DNA of 64,000 bases, from positions 1,274,453 through 1,338,452 of the forward strand of contig ML978122.1 in NCBI GenBank assembly GCA_010015805.1, read 5' to 3'. Within the stretch, counting starts at the first letter, position 1. Each line of letters opens with the position of its first letter. The position numbers were made by a program, and so were the translations under genes. The notes beneath the pieces are model-generated. The model worked only from the letters and a program-made list of their open reading frames with translations. It had not been told where the DNA came from and searched no databases. Of this stretch, positions 43,147-53,207 are shown in pieces. The stretch comes from Rhizodiscina lignyota. Its lineage: Eukaryota > Ascomycota > Dothideomycetes > Aulographales > Rhizodiscinaceae.

Positions 43147-44931
43147 TCAAGTCTTACAAACCCCGAGCAATCCTTCCCATGGCCTCAACGTTATCGCGCC
43201 GGTTAGAGGCTTATCACTCGAACCAACTTCGTAATTTCCAGCTGCCCAGCTCTCGATCTTGAGCGCTGATGGTACGTTCCATTGGGACTCTTGGCCTGAG
43301 AAATTCAGGACCACAACGAAAGCTTCGTCTCTGCTCCATCTCTTGTACGCAAACACGTCACCTGCGTCGTTCTCGTCACCCAGCAGCTCAAAGTCGCCAT
43401 ATATGAAGACATCCTTGTGTTTCTTCCTGTTCTCTAATCCGCGCTTCCAAAACTGCCTGACCGAGAAGTCATTTCCTCCCGCTTGTTTTGGGGCCATCTG
43501 CACAGCAGCGTTTACGGTCGGATAGTCATCGTTGACTCGCATCCATGGCTCCACGTCTGAACTACAGAACCCAGCATTCGGCTCCTCTGTCCATTGCATG
43601 GGCGCCCTGCAATTGTCCCTTGACTTCTTCTGCAGCACTTCCATCGCATGCCTCCTCTTCTCTTCGTCGCCTGGATACATGCTCATCATTTTCTTGTAGT
43701 AATTCACGCTCTCGATATCTTTATACTCTTCCGGTCCCCATGTGGGTGGCACGTTCCGCATTCCCAGCTCTTCTCCCTGGTAAACGTACAACGTCCCAGC
43801 GAGCGTCGTCTGCATCAACGCCAACAGCTTCGCGCCTAGCTCTCGGTACTCATCAGAATCGTCGCAATACCGCGATACGCTGCGCGGGTTGTCATGGTTC
43901 TCGCAGAAAAGGCTGTTCCATCCGTCGCGCTCAATCATCAGCTTCTGCCAGCGGTTCATGCAGCGTCGGAGGTCGGAGACCTTCCACGGATGCAGCGCCA
44001 TGCGGTAACTCCCAGGCACGTTGTCAATATCGACGATCTCGAAGATGAAGATCATATTAAGCTCGCCCGCCTCTGCACCGACGACCTTCAAGACTTCATC
44101 CTCGTCGCGGACGAATGGCATCTCGCCGACCGTGATCGTATCGTACTTGCTCAGAACCTCGCGGTTGATTTCTTTCAGATACTCGTGTAGACGCGGGCCG
44201 TTGGCGAAGTATTTGAAGCCAGGTTGGTATTGGTGGTCTGGGGCTACGACTTCGCCGTCTGGAAACGACTGGACTTTCGATATGAGGTTGATCACGTCCA
44301 TCCTGAACCCAGATGCACCGCGATCCAGCCAGAAGCGCAGCACGTCGTGGACTGCCGCTCGCACGTCGGGATTCTCCCAGTTGAGGTCGGGCTGCTCTGG
44401 CGTGAAGAGCGAAAGGTAGTATTCCTGAGTCGCTTCATCCCATGTCCACGCCGAGTTCATCTCACCGAGGATCTGCGACCAGTTATTCGGCGGTTGGCGG
44501 TTTCCTTGTGCATCGAATTTAGGTTTCTTCCAGATGTACCAATCACGCTTGGGGTTGTCTTTTGATGAGCGAGACTCCTGGAACCATGCGTGCTCGTTGG
44601 AGGTGTGATTGACCACCAGATCCATCATGAGCTTCATGTTCCTCTTCTTCAACTCCGCTATTAAATTGTCGACATCCTGGAGCGTGCCGTATCGATGATC
44701 AATGTCTTTGTAATCGGCTATATCATAGCCCATGTCCGCCTGTGGGCTTTTGTAAATTGGTGAGGTCCATACTACGTCAACTCCGAGCTCTTTCAGATAA
44801 TCCAGTTTAGAAGTGATCCCTTTGACGTCGCCCCAGCCATCATCGTTCGTATCATTGAAACTTGCAGGATATATCTGGTACACCACGGCTTCTTTCCACC
44901 AGCGGTGCCTGTCAATGCCACTAGGCGCCAT
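43147..44931 (-). CDS. GH13 alpha-glucosidase, isomaltase/oligo-1,6-glucosidase type
   Basis: One exon encodes 594 aa from the ATG at 44931. The (beta/alpha)8 amylase-family motifs are complete: DLVVNHTS, GFRMDVINL with nucleophile Asp212, TVGEMP with acid/base Glu270, and ENHDNPRS with Asp347. In this subfamily the residue after the nucleophile discriminates linkage: Val favours alpha-1,6 (isomaltase), Thr favours alpha-1,4 (maltase). Val213 therefore points to isomaltose or oligo-1,6 substrates (established rule, applied by inference). No signal peptide is present, so it should be cytosolic and act on imported sugars, like yeast Ima/Mal enzymes. No sugar transporter or regulator gene flanks it. 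Confidence 0.93.
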   Translation of the reverse strand: MAPSGIDRHRWWKEAVVYQIYPASFNDTNDDGWGDVKGITSKLDYLKELGVDVVWTSPIYKSPQADMGYDIADYKDIDHRYGTLQDVDNLIAELKKRNMKLMMDLVVNHTSNEHAWFQESRSSKDNPKRDWYIWKKPKFDAQGNRQPPNNWSQILGEMNSAWTWDEATQEYYLSLFTPEQPDLNWENPDVRAAVHDVLRFWLDRGASGFRMDVINLISKVQSFPDGEVVAPDHQYQPGFKYFANGPRLHEYLKEINREVLSKYDTITVGEMPFVRDEDEVLKVVGAEAGELNMIFIFEIVDIDNVPGSYRMALHPWKVSDLRRCMNRWQKLMIERDGWNSLFCENHDNPRSVSRYCDDSDEYRELGAKLLALMQTTLAGTLYVYQGEELGMRNVPPTWGPEEYKDIESVNYYKKMMSMYPGDEEKRRHAMEVLQKKSRDNCRAPMQWTEEPNAGFCSSDVEPWMRVNDDYPTVNAAVQMAPKQAGGNDFSVRQFWKRGLENRKKHKDVFIYGDFELLGDENDAGDVFAYKRWSRDEAFVVVLNFSGQESQWNVPSALKIESWAAGNYEVGSSDKPLTGAITLRPWEGLLGVCKT

Positions 44932-45335
44932 GACTCGAATTCCTGACACGCTGAATGCACGAATCTGAATTACTGTAGAATGTAATAATTTCTCCAGTTA
45001 ATTTGAGGATTCCTTGCACGAAAAGAGTTTCATTCAGGAATTATAGACCGACACTGCGGAGTGATGTAACTAATGCGCTTGAGATCGACTGCGTTAGCGC
45101 TGCGTGGGTTCCACAAAAAGGGGCACGTCAAACTGTCACCCCATAATTTGCGTATTCTGTTTCAATCAAACTTTTCTGATATCGCAGTCGAAAGAATTGG
45201 GCTTGCTTCTGAATCGTTACGCCCCAGTCTATAGTCAGCTGTTGACGAGGGAGACCATTTTCAGGAAGCCCATCAGAGGCATGCATATATAAGTCAATCT
45301 CAGCCGCTCTACGACCCTGCATTCACTCGATTCTA
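44932..45335. other. Intergenic, isomaltase promoter region
   Basis: About 400 bp lying 5' of the isomaltase gene and 3' of the SDR gene (both minus). No coding signal was seen. Confidence 0.45.
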
Positions 45336-46184
45336 TCATAAGCCGAAGCCAGTACCCGTTGACTCTGTGATTCCTCCATCCACTACAAGCTCATGACTTG
45401 TCACATACCGCGCAGCATCACTGCTCAAAAACACAACCGCATTCGCGACATCGAATGCACTGCCCATATATCCCATGGGCACGTTATGCTGCGTGATCCT
45501 TCTCGCTACCTCACGATCCTCCTCCTTGTCACTGTGCTCCATGTTCTCGACGAGAGGCGTGTACATCAACCCGGGAACTACGCAGTTAACCTTTATGCCT
45601 TTGGACGCGTACATCACGCCCGTAGACTTGGTGTAGCGTATCACAGCAGCCTTAGCAGTGGCGTAACCAATTTGAGGCTTGCCGATGTACCGAAGCGCTG
45701 TGATGGAAGCGTTGTTTATGATCGAGCCAGAACCTTGCTTCTCCATTACGGGTAGCACGAGTCTGCAGCAGCGGAAGACGCTGTTGAGATTGAGATCTAT
45801 CTGCTTCTGCCATAGCTCCTCAGACATGCTGCCGGGGTCTCCGGGCAGCGTCGCGCCCACATTGTTGTACAGGATGTCGATTCGTTGATGCTTCTCCAGC
45901 ACTGCTTGGACGAACTTTTCAACGTCGCTCATCTTTGTCAGGTCCGCTGTCATGACATCACAAACGGCCTCAGGGTTATCCTCCAGAAGCCGCTTCTGTG
46001 TGTATTCAGCAGTACTGAGATTGAGATCGCATCCGAATATCTTGACGCCATTGTAGCTCAATATGCGGGCTGTAGCAGCGCCATTACCCCAGGTTTGCGA
46101 GTTTGGGATTCCGACTTGGCCTATTCCTGTTATCAAAGCCACTTTCCCTCGGAGGTCAGGATAGATGGGAAACCGAGAAGTCAT
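45336..46184 (-). CDS. Short-chain dehydrogenase/reductase
   Basis: One exon encodes 282 aa, the classical SDR length. The cofactor loop reads TGIGQVG...TWGNGAA, an extended version of the usual TGxxxGxG. NNVG follows in place of NNAG, then the catalytic Ser in NNASITAL and the YATAK (Y-x3-K) active site. The C-terminal VVPGLMYTPLVENM and VVDGG segments complete the fold. The substrate is unknown; the sequence is closest in style to NAD-dependent alcohol/sugar dehydrogenases of the classical group. The start MTSRFPIYPDLRGKVALITG fits. It is divergent from the DUF1907 gene. Confidence 0.88.
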   Translation of the reverse strand: MTSRFPIYPDLRGKVALITGIGQVGIPNSQTWGNGAATARILSYNGVKIFGCDLNLSTAEYTQKRLLEDNPEAVCDVMTADLTKMSDVEKFVQAVLEKHQRIDILYNNVGATLPGDPGSMSEELWQKQIDLNLNSVFRCCRLVLPVMEKQGSGSIINNASITALRYIGKPQIGYATAKAAVIRYTKSTGVMYASKGIKVNCVVPGLMYTPLVENMEHSDKEEDREVARRITQHNVPMGYMGSAFDVANAVVFLSSDAARYVTSHELVVDGGITESTGTGFGL

Positions 46185-46706
46185 GACGAATGCGGATTTT
46201 TGTAGGGAATATTCACAGAAATAGAATCAAGCAGCTTGAATTGCGGGAAGGTGCCGAGCTTCTGGTCTTCGGAGTTCCAGCCGGACGGTGATAGAGAAGT
46301 GAAAGCAGATGAGAGAACGAATAGACACGCTCCGAAGAAGCACACTTTCAAACAGAGTAGAAAGCAAACCAAGTCCAACTGCCTTCATAAAGCGATATCG
46401 GACTTACTGATTGATTTGAGCACCACTCGGAGCCTCTCAATGGAGGTTCAAGGTGCGAAAGGTCTCGAGACTCGACCAAGTTCGGCAACTTCTTTAGAGC
46501 CCCGCAGTGCCCAATACCTGCCGTTGTCTGCTTTTCCGCTTTTCGGAGCATCTTCCTCCATCAAATTTTAAGGTCATTTGTAAGTATTTGATACTGGACG
46601 CTATTATCCTCGCTCACAGTCCTCATCTCTACCTTGTCTCCAGTTGCATCTCATTGAAATCAAGGCTGCTACCTTTCTCTCAAAGTCAACTTTTGGTATT
46701 CAAGCA
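46185..46706. other. Intergenic, divergent promoters (SDR / DUF1907)
   Basis: About 520 bp between two divergent genes. No gene was seen. Confidence 0.45.
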
Positions 46707-47702
46707 ATGGTGGCCACAACGAAGCATCCTCTATCGCCACCTTCGTTAGAAGAGCTTGCAGGAGTCTTAGCTCCTGCTCTGAAAGCCAACTTTGAGAAGG
46801 CCTCTGTGAGCGTGGAAACATGTCCTGACCTGCGGAAAGGTCCCTTCTATCTAGCCGCTGAGGGGCTGTCTGGTGCAGAATGCATTGCCGACATTGGAGG
46901 CCAGCCAAACCTCTTTCCGGAACCGCGACTTGAGAAGAAGTACTCCCTTATGTCAATGCCAAAGGAGATGGAGATGAGCCCAGAGCGTGGACAGCTCTTG
47001 GGTGCTGGTGCCGGACCATTCCACGTTATCGGTGTCAACTGTGAGCTGGCTCCCAACCTCAGCTGGGAGGGCAGCTTCGACAATGTCAACAATTTAACGT
47101 GTTTCACCAAGGTCGACAAGGCGAGTGATCAAAACGCCACAATATGCGCTAGAAGCCCTACTACCGACTGCGCCCTGATGATGAATCTCTATGGCTCGTC
47201 AGGCCTGCCTGGAGAAGTTTTGAAAATTACTGCTCGCTCTCGCACAGGCAGCCAGAAAAGCTTCACCGAGTGCATACGCCGAACGCTGATAGAGAAGTAT
47301 GGAGACGCACGACCGATCAGCATAGGCGGCGCTTTCGTGATCAAGACGGGGAAAGCTCTTTTCCACGTCATGCCGGATTTTCCATCAAAGGAAGAACTCC
47401 CGTTCCAATCGCCTGAGCAACTCAACGACTGGCTGACGTACCATGAGTTCGACGCCCCGATTGTCTGCTTGTCAGTGTTCCATTCCGCAGACCCTGGCAA
47501 GAAGCTGGGACTGCGTATGGAGCATACCCACTCTTTCTCTGCTGAAGGCGGTATTCGAGGCGGTCACTACCACTACGACTTGGAGCTCAAGCAACATCCC
47601 GGGATTGAGGAAGTAGAATATGAGGCGTACTTCAACACGGCGAAAGTCATTTATCGGATTGACAAGCCCGAGGTCACGCTTGTAAGAGATCTTCATGATT
47701 AG
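46707..47702 (+). CDS. DUF1907 zinc-dependent ester hydrolase (C11orf54 homologue)
   Basis: One exon encodes 331 aa starting MVATTKHPLSPPSLEEL. The DUF1907 fold is recognised by GLSGAECIADIGGQPNLFP near the start, GAGAGPFHVIGVNCEL in the middle, and the C-terminal zinc site HTHSFSAEGG followed by GGHYHYDLE, which provides three clustered histidines. Human C11orf54 (PTD012) shows esterase activity in vitro; its biological substrate is unsettled. The ATG at 46707 is the first in frame; upstream codons lack an ATG. Confidence 0.9.
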   Translation: MVATTKHPLSPPSLEELAGVLAPALKANFEKASVSVETCPDLRKGPFYLAAEGLSGAECIADIGGQPNLFPEPRLEKKYSLMSMPKEMEMSPERGQLLGAGAGPFHVIGVNCELAPNLSWEGSFDNVNNLTCFTKVDKASDQNATICARSPTTDCALMMNLYGSSGLPGEVLKITARSRTGSQKSFTECIRRTLIEKYGDARPISIGGAFVIKTGKALFHVMPDFPSKEELPFQSPEQLNDWLTYHEFDAPIVCLSVFHSADPGKKLGLRMEHTHSFSAEGGIRGGHYHYDLELKQHPGIEEVEYEAYFNTAKVIYRIDKPEVTLVRDLHD

Positions 47703-48674
47703 AGGTCTTCTATGCAACGACTTTGCTATGCTCCTATGGAGACAGCGTCGGCGAGTTGTGTCGTCTTGGTCGTCTAAGGTTGCCCTGATTCCCAACCCTC
47801 CGAGGTGGAGGAAGTGTCAGCGAATGGTGTGATGGTGCGGCAAAACATGTTCATGCTGGATCGACTGTTCTTTCCTGATGTTAGCACCAATTATTCTTGG
47901 AGCAGGCGCAATCAAGATTCAGGGGGGAAAGTAGCCGAGCTCAATCGAAGAGGCTCACCTGCGGTGGCCGTCCATCAATCCTTCGGAGGACGCACTCTTT
48001 TCTCATATCTAGACCATTACTCCGTGTACATGAATATATCGTCACGGCGGACGGAGGATCTTCGAGCAACTAGAATTTAGACGACAATACATCCCTGCAC
48101 ATACCTTATGTACCTGTGCTGCAGCGAACGGTCGCGTGATTGCGTCAGTGGCTGAAACGTCTCGGAACATTTGAAGGCCCGTGACGGCTCTCAGTCAGCG
48201 ACGTGAGGCTTTTGATCTCTCTACTTTGGCCTGACTCTCAGGACACTTCGGTGCTTCGTGATGCTGACGGCGAAGTGCAGCCATGAGTACACAGGGTCGC
48301 TTTCCCTTTCCAGACATTACGTTTGATTAAGCCGGATGCGGCATGGCGCGGAGGGTTGACAGTTGCACACCCCTGTCCCCCCGCGTTTTATTAGGTACTC
48401 TAAATGCGGGGAGGTGCCAAAGCTCCCCAGCGTGCTCGCGTGAGGGCAGCTGAGACTCCGTGCCCTCCTATTGCAGGAATGGTCACGGGCTGTTGCCATT
48501 GATCACGCACCTGCCCCGCACCAGGAATGGCCTCTCCTTTCTCCTGGCGAGCTGACTCTCTCCCTTTCCTTCTCTCTCCGTGCACTTAAACACAACCTCT
48601 GAGCTGCTCAAGTCACTATCAAGCTTCAATCTACGTCTTCAAGCTTCCCAGCTTATCAATCACACCACACCATC
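47703..48674. other. Intergenic, about 1 kb, with CT-rich promoter tract
   Basis: No gene seen. C-rich runs with CCCCT elements (about 48365-48385) and a strong CT tract (about 48535-48590) lie just upstream of the next gene, a pattern common in highly expressed or stress-responsive fungal promoters. The CCCCT motifs match the yeast STRE core, but this is only a short-motif resemblance. Confidence 0.4.
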
Positions 48675-49475
48675 ATGTCCGCCGACACGCAAGAACCCCT
48701 CTCCAAGGTCGACTCTGCCATTGAGCCCGGCTCTCCCATCGAGAAGAAGATCAGCCATCGTCGAACAAGCAGCAGTAACCCTGATGTACACAACATTGCA
48801 GACCTCGGTAGGCCTCTTGCTTTGAGCTGTGTTAATGTACGCGCCCTCGCTGACGTCACTTAAGAGAAGCAGGGCATCGATATTCTGATAGCTCCTGAGA
48901 CACAGAAGCTGGGATGGTACGTACCTCTGCCAACTTAGCCTCGTTCATGTGCTGGGACACCTCAAGTGTATGTTGCAAGGCTGACCTGTGTCCTCTTTTA
49001 GGAAGCTGAACACCTCGCCTTCGACGATAGGCGAGCCAGACACACTGAAGAAGCCTCTCTGTATACCAATGGTCAAGAAGGTCGACCTGCACTTCCCTCT
49101 CGGCCTTGAGGTCACTGCGCGAAACCTGAAGGGAGTGACAATCAAAGATGCGCTGGACGCTATTCACAAGCAGTTCAAGAAGAAGGTCAGCAGACACTCA
49201 CCTTACCAGTCACCCGGATCTTCCGCATTGGTGCTGACATACGTAGGCTGATGATGAACTGGACGCACCATACCTCGCTGGCTTCGAATGGGATAAGGAT
49301 GAGTGCTATACGAGATTCGTGGTCCATCAGGTCAGTAGTTCCGGATCTCCGGTTCTTCTGCCGCCACAAATATACTGACTGTCACATACAGGCCAAGCTG
49401 CCCACCCTGACAGGCGGCGGATCATCAGGCTCGAAGAAGTCGAAAAAGAAGGGCGGCGATGCCATCGACGAGTAG
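48675..49475 (+). CDS. Small DUF6699-like fungal protein
   Basis: Five exons (48675-48807, 48865-48916, 49002-49185, 49247-49330, 49392-49475) join to 178 aa with all phases consistent. The N-terminal 45 residues are polar and Ser-rich. The central segment, with WKLNTSPSTIGEPDTLKKPL, a strand-rich HFPLGLEV and VTIKDALDAIHKQFKKK, resembles the DUF6699 domain widespread in fungi; I base this on pattern and hold it moderately. The C-terminus is Gly/Ser/Lys-rich. Function is unknown. The exon 2 acceptor (AAG at 48864) was picked because it is the only one in phase. Confidence 0.68.
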
Positions 49476-50024
49476 TGAAGGACTACTATGCCTACAAGCC
49501 ACACCTTTTGCCCTGCCTGCGCTGTCCTGCTTTGCTGCATCTTGCCAGTATTCAGATAGACCTGCTCTTGCTTCTGCCTAACGGCGAAAAGGGACCTCTT
49601 ACTGCGTGCCGGAAAAAGTATCAAGCACAAGGGTGGCGTCCAGCACTTGTACGATTTGCTTCATCTGATCACCGAACTCCACCTTGACTGGCTCGGTCAG
49701 GCTGGAAGAACTACACTCATTAGCAAATGTGAAAAGAATTAATATTCTACCCAAAGCTTTTGCATTCACTCGAGCAGCACGTAGTCATGCCAACTGCACA
49801 AAAGACTGCCCATGCGTTGATCTGCCGCCTCTGCATTTGCTTCGCTGTTATAGTTGCCGGATTCGGCAATCTGCTCCCTATCAAACGCGGCCACGGCATG
49901 CCGAGAGTACCCATGCTTATTACAGGAACATGACTTAAATATTGAGAGATTGGCCTCTTTTTGCGATCTTGCTTCGATTTTAGATATTTCCTAGCCATAT
50001 ATTATTCCATTTATTCTTATCAAG
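49476..50024. other. Intergenic, promoter of the FAD oxidoreductase gene
   Basis: About 550 bp without recognisable coding sequence, becoming AT-rich just before the next ATG. Confidence 0.45.
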
Positions 50025-51772
50025 ATGGAAGCCCGGGGCCGTATCCCACCAACCCTACCCCGCCAGAATCCTACCGTATCTTATTGGCACGATCCACTCG
50101 CGTCAATTGCGAATCTTCGGAGTACAGAAGAACTTCCTCAGCATGCGGACTATGTGATTGTCGGTAGTGGGGTTAGCGGAGTATGCATTGCATGGAATAT
50201 CTTAGAAAGAGAAAAGGGTGCGAAGGTTGTGATGCTTGAAGCGAGGACGGCCGTTGGAGGCGCTACGGGCAGAAATGGTGAGAATTTCACAATGCATCTA
50301 ATATTTCCTTTTCAAATCCAGAGAGATTTGTATCACTTGAGATAGTTGTTATTTTGTTCCAGTCAAAGTTCCGTTATATTCCATGTCATCAAGTCGATTT
50401 CCCCTTATCAGCGTCTACAGAATCGCTCTCTAGTCGTCCCTCTAGGCCATCAGTTTCGGTCATTTTATATCCTTTTAAAGATCATTTTCTGCTATCATCA
50501 TATTCACTATTTCTCCCCAAAATTCCAATATTGATAAATATACTAGGCGGCCACACAAAAGCAGCCTCCTACCGCAGCTACATCAACCACGCCACCGCCC
50601 ACGGCACCACCGAAGCAATCCGCATCGCCCACCTCGAAGCCGCCAACATCGCCGCGACCCACGCCTTCGCCAAGTCGCACTCCATCCCGTGCGAGTCCCG
50701 CCCCTGCGAGACCGTCGACGTCATCTACGATGCCGCGTCGTACGCGGCCGGCGTGCAGGCCATCGGGCGCATGCAAGCCGACATGGGACCGCACGACCCG
50801 AGCGCGCAGTACAAGACGTACGATGCCGAGAGCGCGAGGAAGACGTTCCTGACGCCGGGGGAGGATGTGCAGGGAGCGTTTGCTTATCCTGCGGGCAGTC
50901 TTAGCTCGTATAAGTTTGCGATTGGGATTCTGAATCTGTGTCTGGCGAGGGGTTTGAATTTGCAGACGATGACGCCGGTGACGGGTATCAGAGGCGCTAC
51001 GCCGAGTAGTGGTGTGAATGGTCGGTGGACAGCTGCGACTCCGCGTGGATCGATCTCTACGCCCAAGCTCATCCTCGCGACGAATGGGTATACCGCACAC
51101 CTGCTTCCCTCTCTTCTTGGCTCCATCGTGCCCTACCGCGGACAGGTCATTGCTTCTGCTCCCTCGCGCACGCTCGAATCTATCGTACCGTCCGGTCTAC
51201 CGACGACCTACTCCTTCATTTACGCCAGTGGCTACGAGTACATGATCCCGAGGCCTCACCACAGCACGTCCAAAGAGGTGCCGGCAGACTGCCAGGGCGA
51301 CATTGTCATCGGCGGCGGTACAGCGCGACTGCCGGGCGAAGGAGTCAGCGAGTTTGGGAACACTGACGACACCGTGATCAATGAGCTGAACAGCCCGTAT
51401 CTGCGCCAGACGCTGCCGTCGTACTTTGGTGAGAACTGGGGCGATGCTAAAGCTACGCCAGTTAAGAAGGAATGGACGGGTATTATGGGTGCAACGAAAG
51501 ATGGTCTGCCATTTGTGGGTGGGTGGCCGGGCGCTGAGGGACTGTGGGTTAGTGCTGGGTTTAATGGACATGGCATGGTGCTTTGCTTGAAGTGTGCGGA
51601 GGCGCTGGTGGGCATGGTATTTGGTGAGAAAGTTGAGGGCGGATCGTTGGATTGGTTCCCGAGGAGTTTCCTACTTTCGAGTGAGAGGGTTGAGAATGGG
51701 ACGTTTGAAGGGAGAGTTGGTATGAGGGCTGTATCGAAGGAGGAAGAGGGTAAATTCCAGGCCAAACTGTGA
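50025..51772 (+). CDS. FAD-dependent oxidoreductase, DAO/DadA family
   Basis: Two exons, 50025-50277 and 50547-51772, encode 492 aa. The Rossmann loop GSGVSG lies at about residues 46-51, followed by VVMLEAR and, across the intron, the DAO motif ATGRNGGHTKAASYRSY. The C-terminal WTGIMGATKDGLPFVGG and GFNGHGMVLC segments close the FAD site. Members oxidise amines such as sarcosine, D-amino acids or gamma-glutamyl amines; no substrate can be fixed here. Intron 1 is 269 nt and much more AT-rich than the exons, unusual for this window, but its GTGAGA donor, TACTAG acceptor and phase restore the motif exactly. Confidence 0.9.
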
Positions 51773-51972
51773 TATTTAGCAGGCAGCTATTCGTCGTCTT
51801 TGGGAGAGATCTGGGACGAGGGGTTGGTTCAGGATCAGAATGATCTAGTATTTGGGAATCTAGACTCCATGCTCCTGCCGAATGTGCAAAATGACTTGAA
51901 GCGCCGATGTAGCCTCATCGACATGCATTTGAGTTTGAACCTGCAAGCTACCACCTCACGCTTTCCATGCCT

Positions 51973-52741
51973 CTAGTCCTCGATAATGTTGCCCCTCTCC
52001 GAGACGTACAGACCGTCCAAGAACTGCAATTGTGTCAGCAAATGAAGAGCATCCCATGCCATGAATCCACATACCTTTCGAATATCCTTGTTCCGCACCC
52101 GGCATATCTGCTGAATATCCGCAGCGCTCTGTGACACATTCTCCAACGAGTTGCCCGTCAACTGAATCTCGTCCTTCTGGTTCTTCGACGTCTCGACATC
52201 GACACCCTCGTGCATGGTGACCCTGCGCACAATCTTCTCGCCAATGAAGTTACGGATCTCGACCTCGAACAGGCCCGTCTCCTTGTTCTTGTCGATGTTG
52301 ACGTTGATGGGGAAATGGGCGTAGACGTATCGCATCTTGTACTTGAAGCCCTTTGTCACGCCGATGATCAGGTTGTTGATGAGGGTGCGGACAGTGCGCA
52401 GTGTCGCGACGTTCTTGCGCGTGCCATGGTGCAGCTCGATGTTGATGATGTTCTTCTCGTTCTGAGGGACGGAGAAGGAGACGGCCAAATGACCGAGATT
52501 CTTGGTGAGCTTGCCTACAGGAACGATATTAGATTCCCTTCGGTCGCTTTCTACAATTGAATTTATCGGGGAGAAAGAATTACCTCTTGGTCCTTCAACG
52601 GTCACAATTCTCGTCTTGATGTGGACCTTGACTATATAGTGCGCGTTAGCCAGCTGCTTCGTGCGTCCAAAACAGTTGCTGGAAGGGTATCGTACCCCCA
52701 TCCGGGATGTTCAGCGTCTCCTGCGAATGAATGTACTTCAT
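51973..52741 (-). CDS. RPL9: 60S ribosomal protein uL6 (Rpl9)
   Basis: Four minus-strand exons (52741-52696, 52631-52584, 52514-52075, 52023-51973) give 194 aa. The protein begins [20 protein letters not shown] and continues with [20 protein letters not shown], the block [20 protein letters not shown], and ends [14 protein letters not shown]. This is the eukaryotic uL6 family. Three introns, two of them near the 5' end with exons of 46 and 48 nt, are typical for fungal ribosomal protein genes. The intron donors are GTACGA, GTAATT and GTATGT. Confidence 0.96.
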
Positions 52742-53207
52742 CTTGGAGAGGCTGCGGAGAGATTGATGTTGGGTTTGGTGCTGCTGTCGTCGAAGTTTCT
52801 TGGTGCGGCGCCAAATTCGTAGTGGGAGCGGATCTATCGGTGGTTTTATTTTTCCGACCCGAGGCCCTCAAGACTCCATGCCAAGCTCGGTTGGACTCCT
52901 TAGACTCTACTATCTATCTCGAGCAACAAAGGAACGTCCGAGTCCTCTGCGCACATGAGTTCTCAGTGTTTGCAAGTTTAATAGTCACTCCTTTTTCTGT
53001 TCAAGCACTGCTATTTGATAACAACCTCTCCTGGCCGTGTAGGCCACTCGGGCACTCTCCACTCCTGATGCTTATAATCTGGCTTGTCCAGGCGTTCGAC
53101 TTTTGGCAGTTTTCATCCTTGAACATGAGATGCTTATAATCTGTTTTGTCCAGCGATTCAAGCTATGGGAATAAATTTGACCGCCTCTTGTACTTCGCAA
53201 TCTGGAG
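52742..53207. other. Intergenic, divergent promoters (uL6 / orphan gene)
   Basis: About 470 bp between divergent genes. No gene was seen. A near-repeat of ATGCTTATAATCTG, each copy followed by TTGTCCAG, occurs twice (about 53068 and 53130). Confidence 0.45.
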
